Positions 63,936-64,000 of a DNA stretch of 64,000 nt are shown in pieces. The position numbers and the translations under genes are program-made. The stretch is taken from positions 1 through 64,000 of the forward strand of contig JBEKRX010000014.1 in assembly GCA_049518415.1 (NCBI GenBank), given 5' to 3'. The first letter of the stretch is position 1, and the number at the start of each line of letters is the position of its first letter. Under the pieces are notes generated by a model. The model saw nothing but the letters and a program-made list of their open reading frames with translations. It was not told the DNA's origin and did no database searches. The DNA comes from CAVQND01 sp049518415 (GTDB lineage Bacteria > Verrucomicrobiota > Verrucomicrobiia > Limisphaerales > UBA8199).

Positions 63936-64000
63936 TGAATTGTAAGAACTGACGCCTTTTCCTTTTCGGGCGATTACTTGATGTCCGGCATGTCTTTCCT

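Overview
The window looks like a chromosomal segment of a GC-rich verrucomicrobium of the Pedosphaera/Limisphaerales type. I infer this from the gene families, not from a marker gene: secreted proteins ending in a verrucomicrobial-style FYRV tail, PVC-style ECF sigma factors next to a Ser/Thr kinase with WD40 repeats, DUF4832/DUF4838 glycosidase-like proteins, zinc-ribbon kinases and many short palindromic repeats. I saw no rRNA, tRNA or CRISPR array, although tRNAs were only sought by eye.

Layout. 0.3-8.7 kb: lysS (-), an LtaS-like phosphoglycerol transferase, a small secreted protein, a large SGNH hydrolase/TPR membrane protein and nfo (-). 8.8-12.8 kb: two secreted proteins bracketed by ~330-bp direct repeats that carry decayed REP-associated transposase fragments. 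12.9-17.9 kb: a divergent glycan-degradation pair, GH32 fructanase and DUF4838 protein. 18-25.8 kb: msrB, a lipoprotein, a half-length carB beside a toxin remnant, a nucleotidyltransferase/GHMP-kinase fusion and an AzgA-type purine permease. 26-33.6 kb: a large Ig-like secreted protein, an RRM protein, a B12-radical SAM enzyme and a VapBC pair. 33.7-44.7 kb: DUF362 and TPR lipoproteins, a LuxR-type response regulator, accD, comF, an atypical kinase, hisG, a 33-residue bS22/COX24-like ribosomal protein, a TPR lipoprotein and an acyl-CoA-ligase-like protein. 44.9-53.4 kb: an ECF sigma gene, a kinase-WD40 gene and two secreted alpha/beta hydrolases. 54.3-57.2 kb: ppk2, an integrase remnant, a zinc-ribbon protein and a membrane protein. 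57.8-62 kb: a DUF433/DUF5615 toxin-antitoxin pair, then a tight four-gene operon (XRE regulator, FcoT-like thioesterase, SSS symporter, ICMT-like methyltransferase). The end holds one secreted coiled-coil protein.

Three layers of non-coding structure stand out. First, a 30-bp two-block motif lies upstream of the kinase-WD40 gene and of both secreted hydrolase genes, always in the orientation of the gene, and is a candidate ECF-sigma promoter. Second, four copies of a dispersed element built on a 9-bp ATTGGCYRC tandem array with conserved flanking arms lie between genes. Third, the island carrying the XRE/FcoT/SSS/ICMT operon is bounded by a perfect 30-bp inverted repeat, and an extended version of the same sequence flanks the neighbouring toxin-antitoxin pair as direct repeats.
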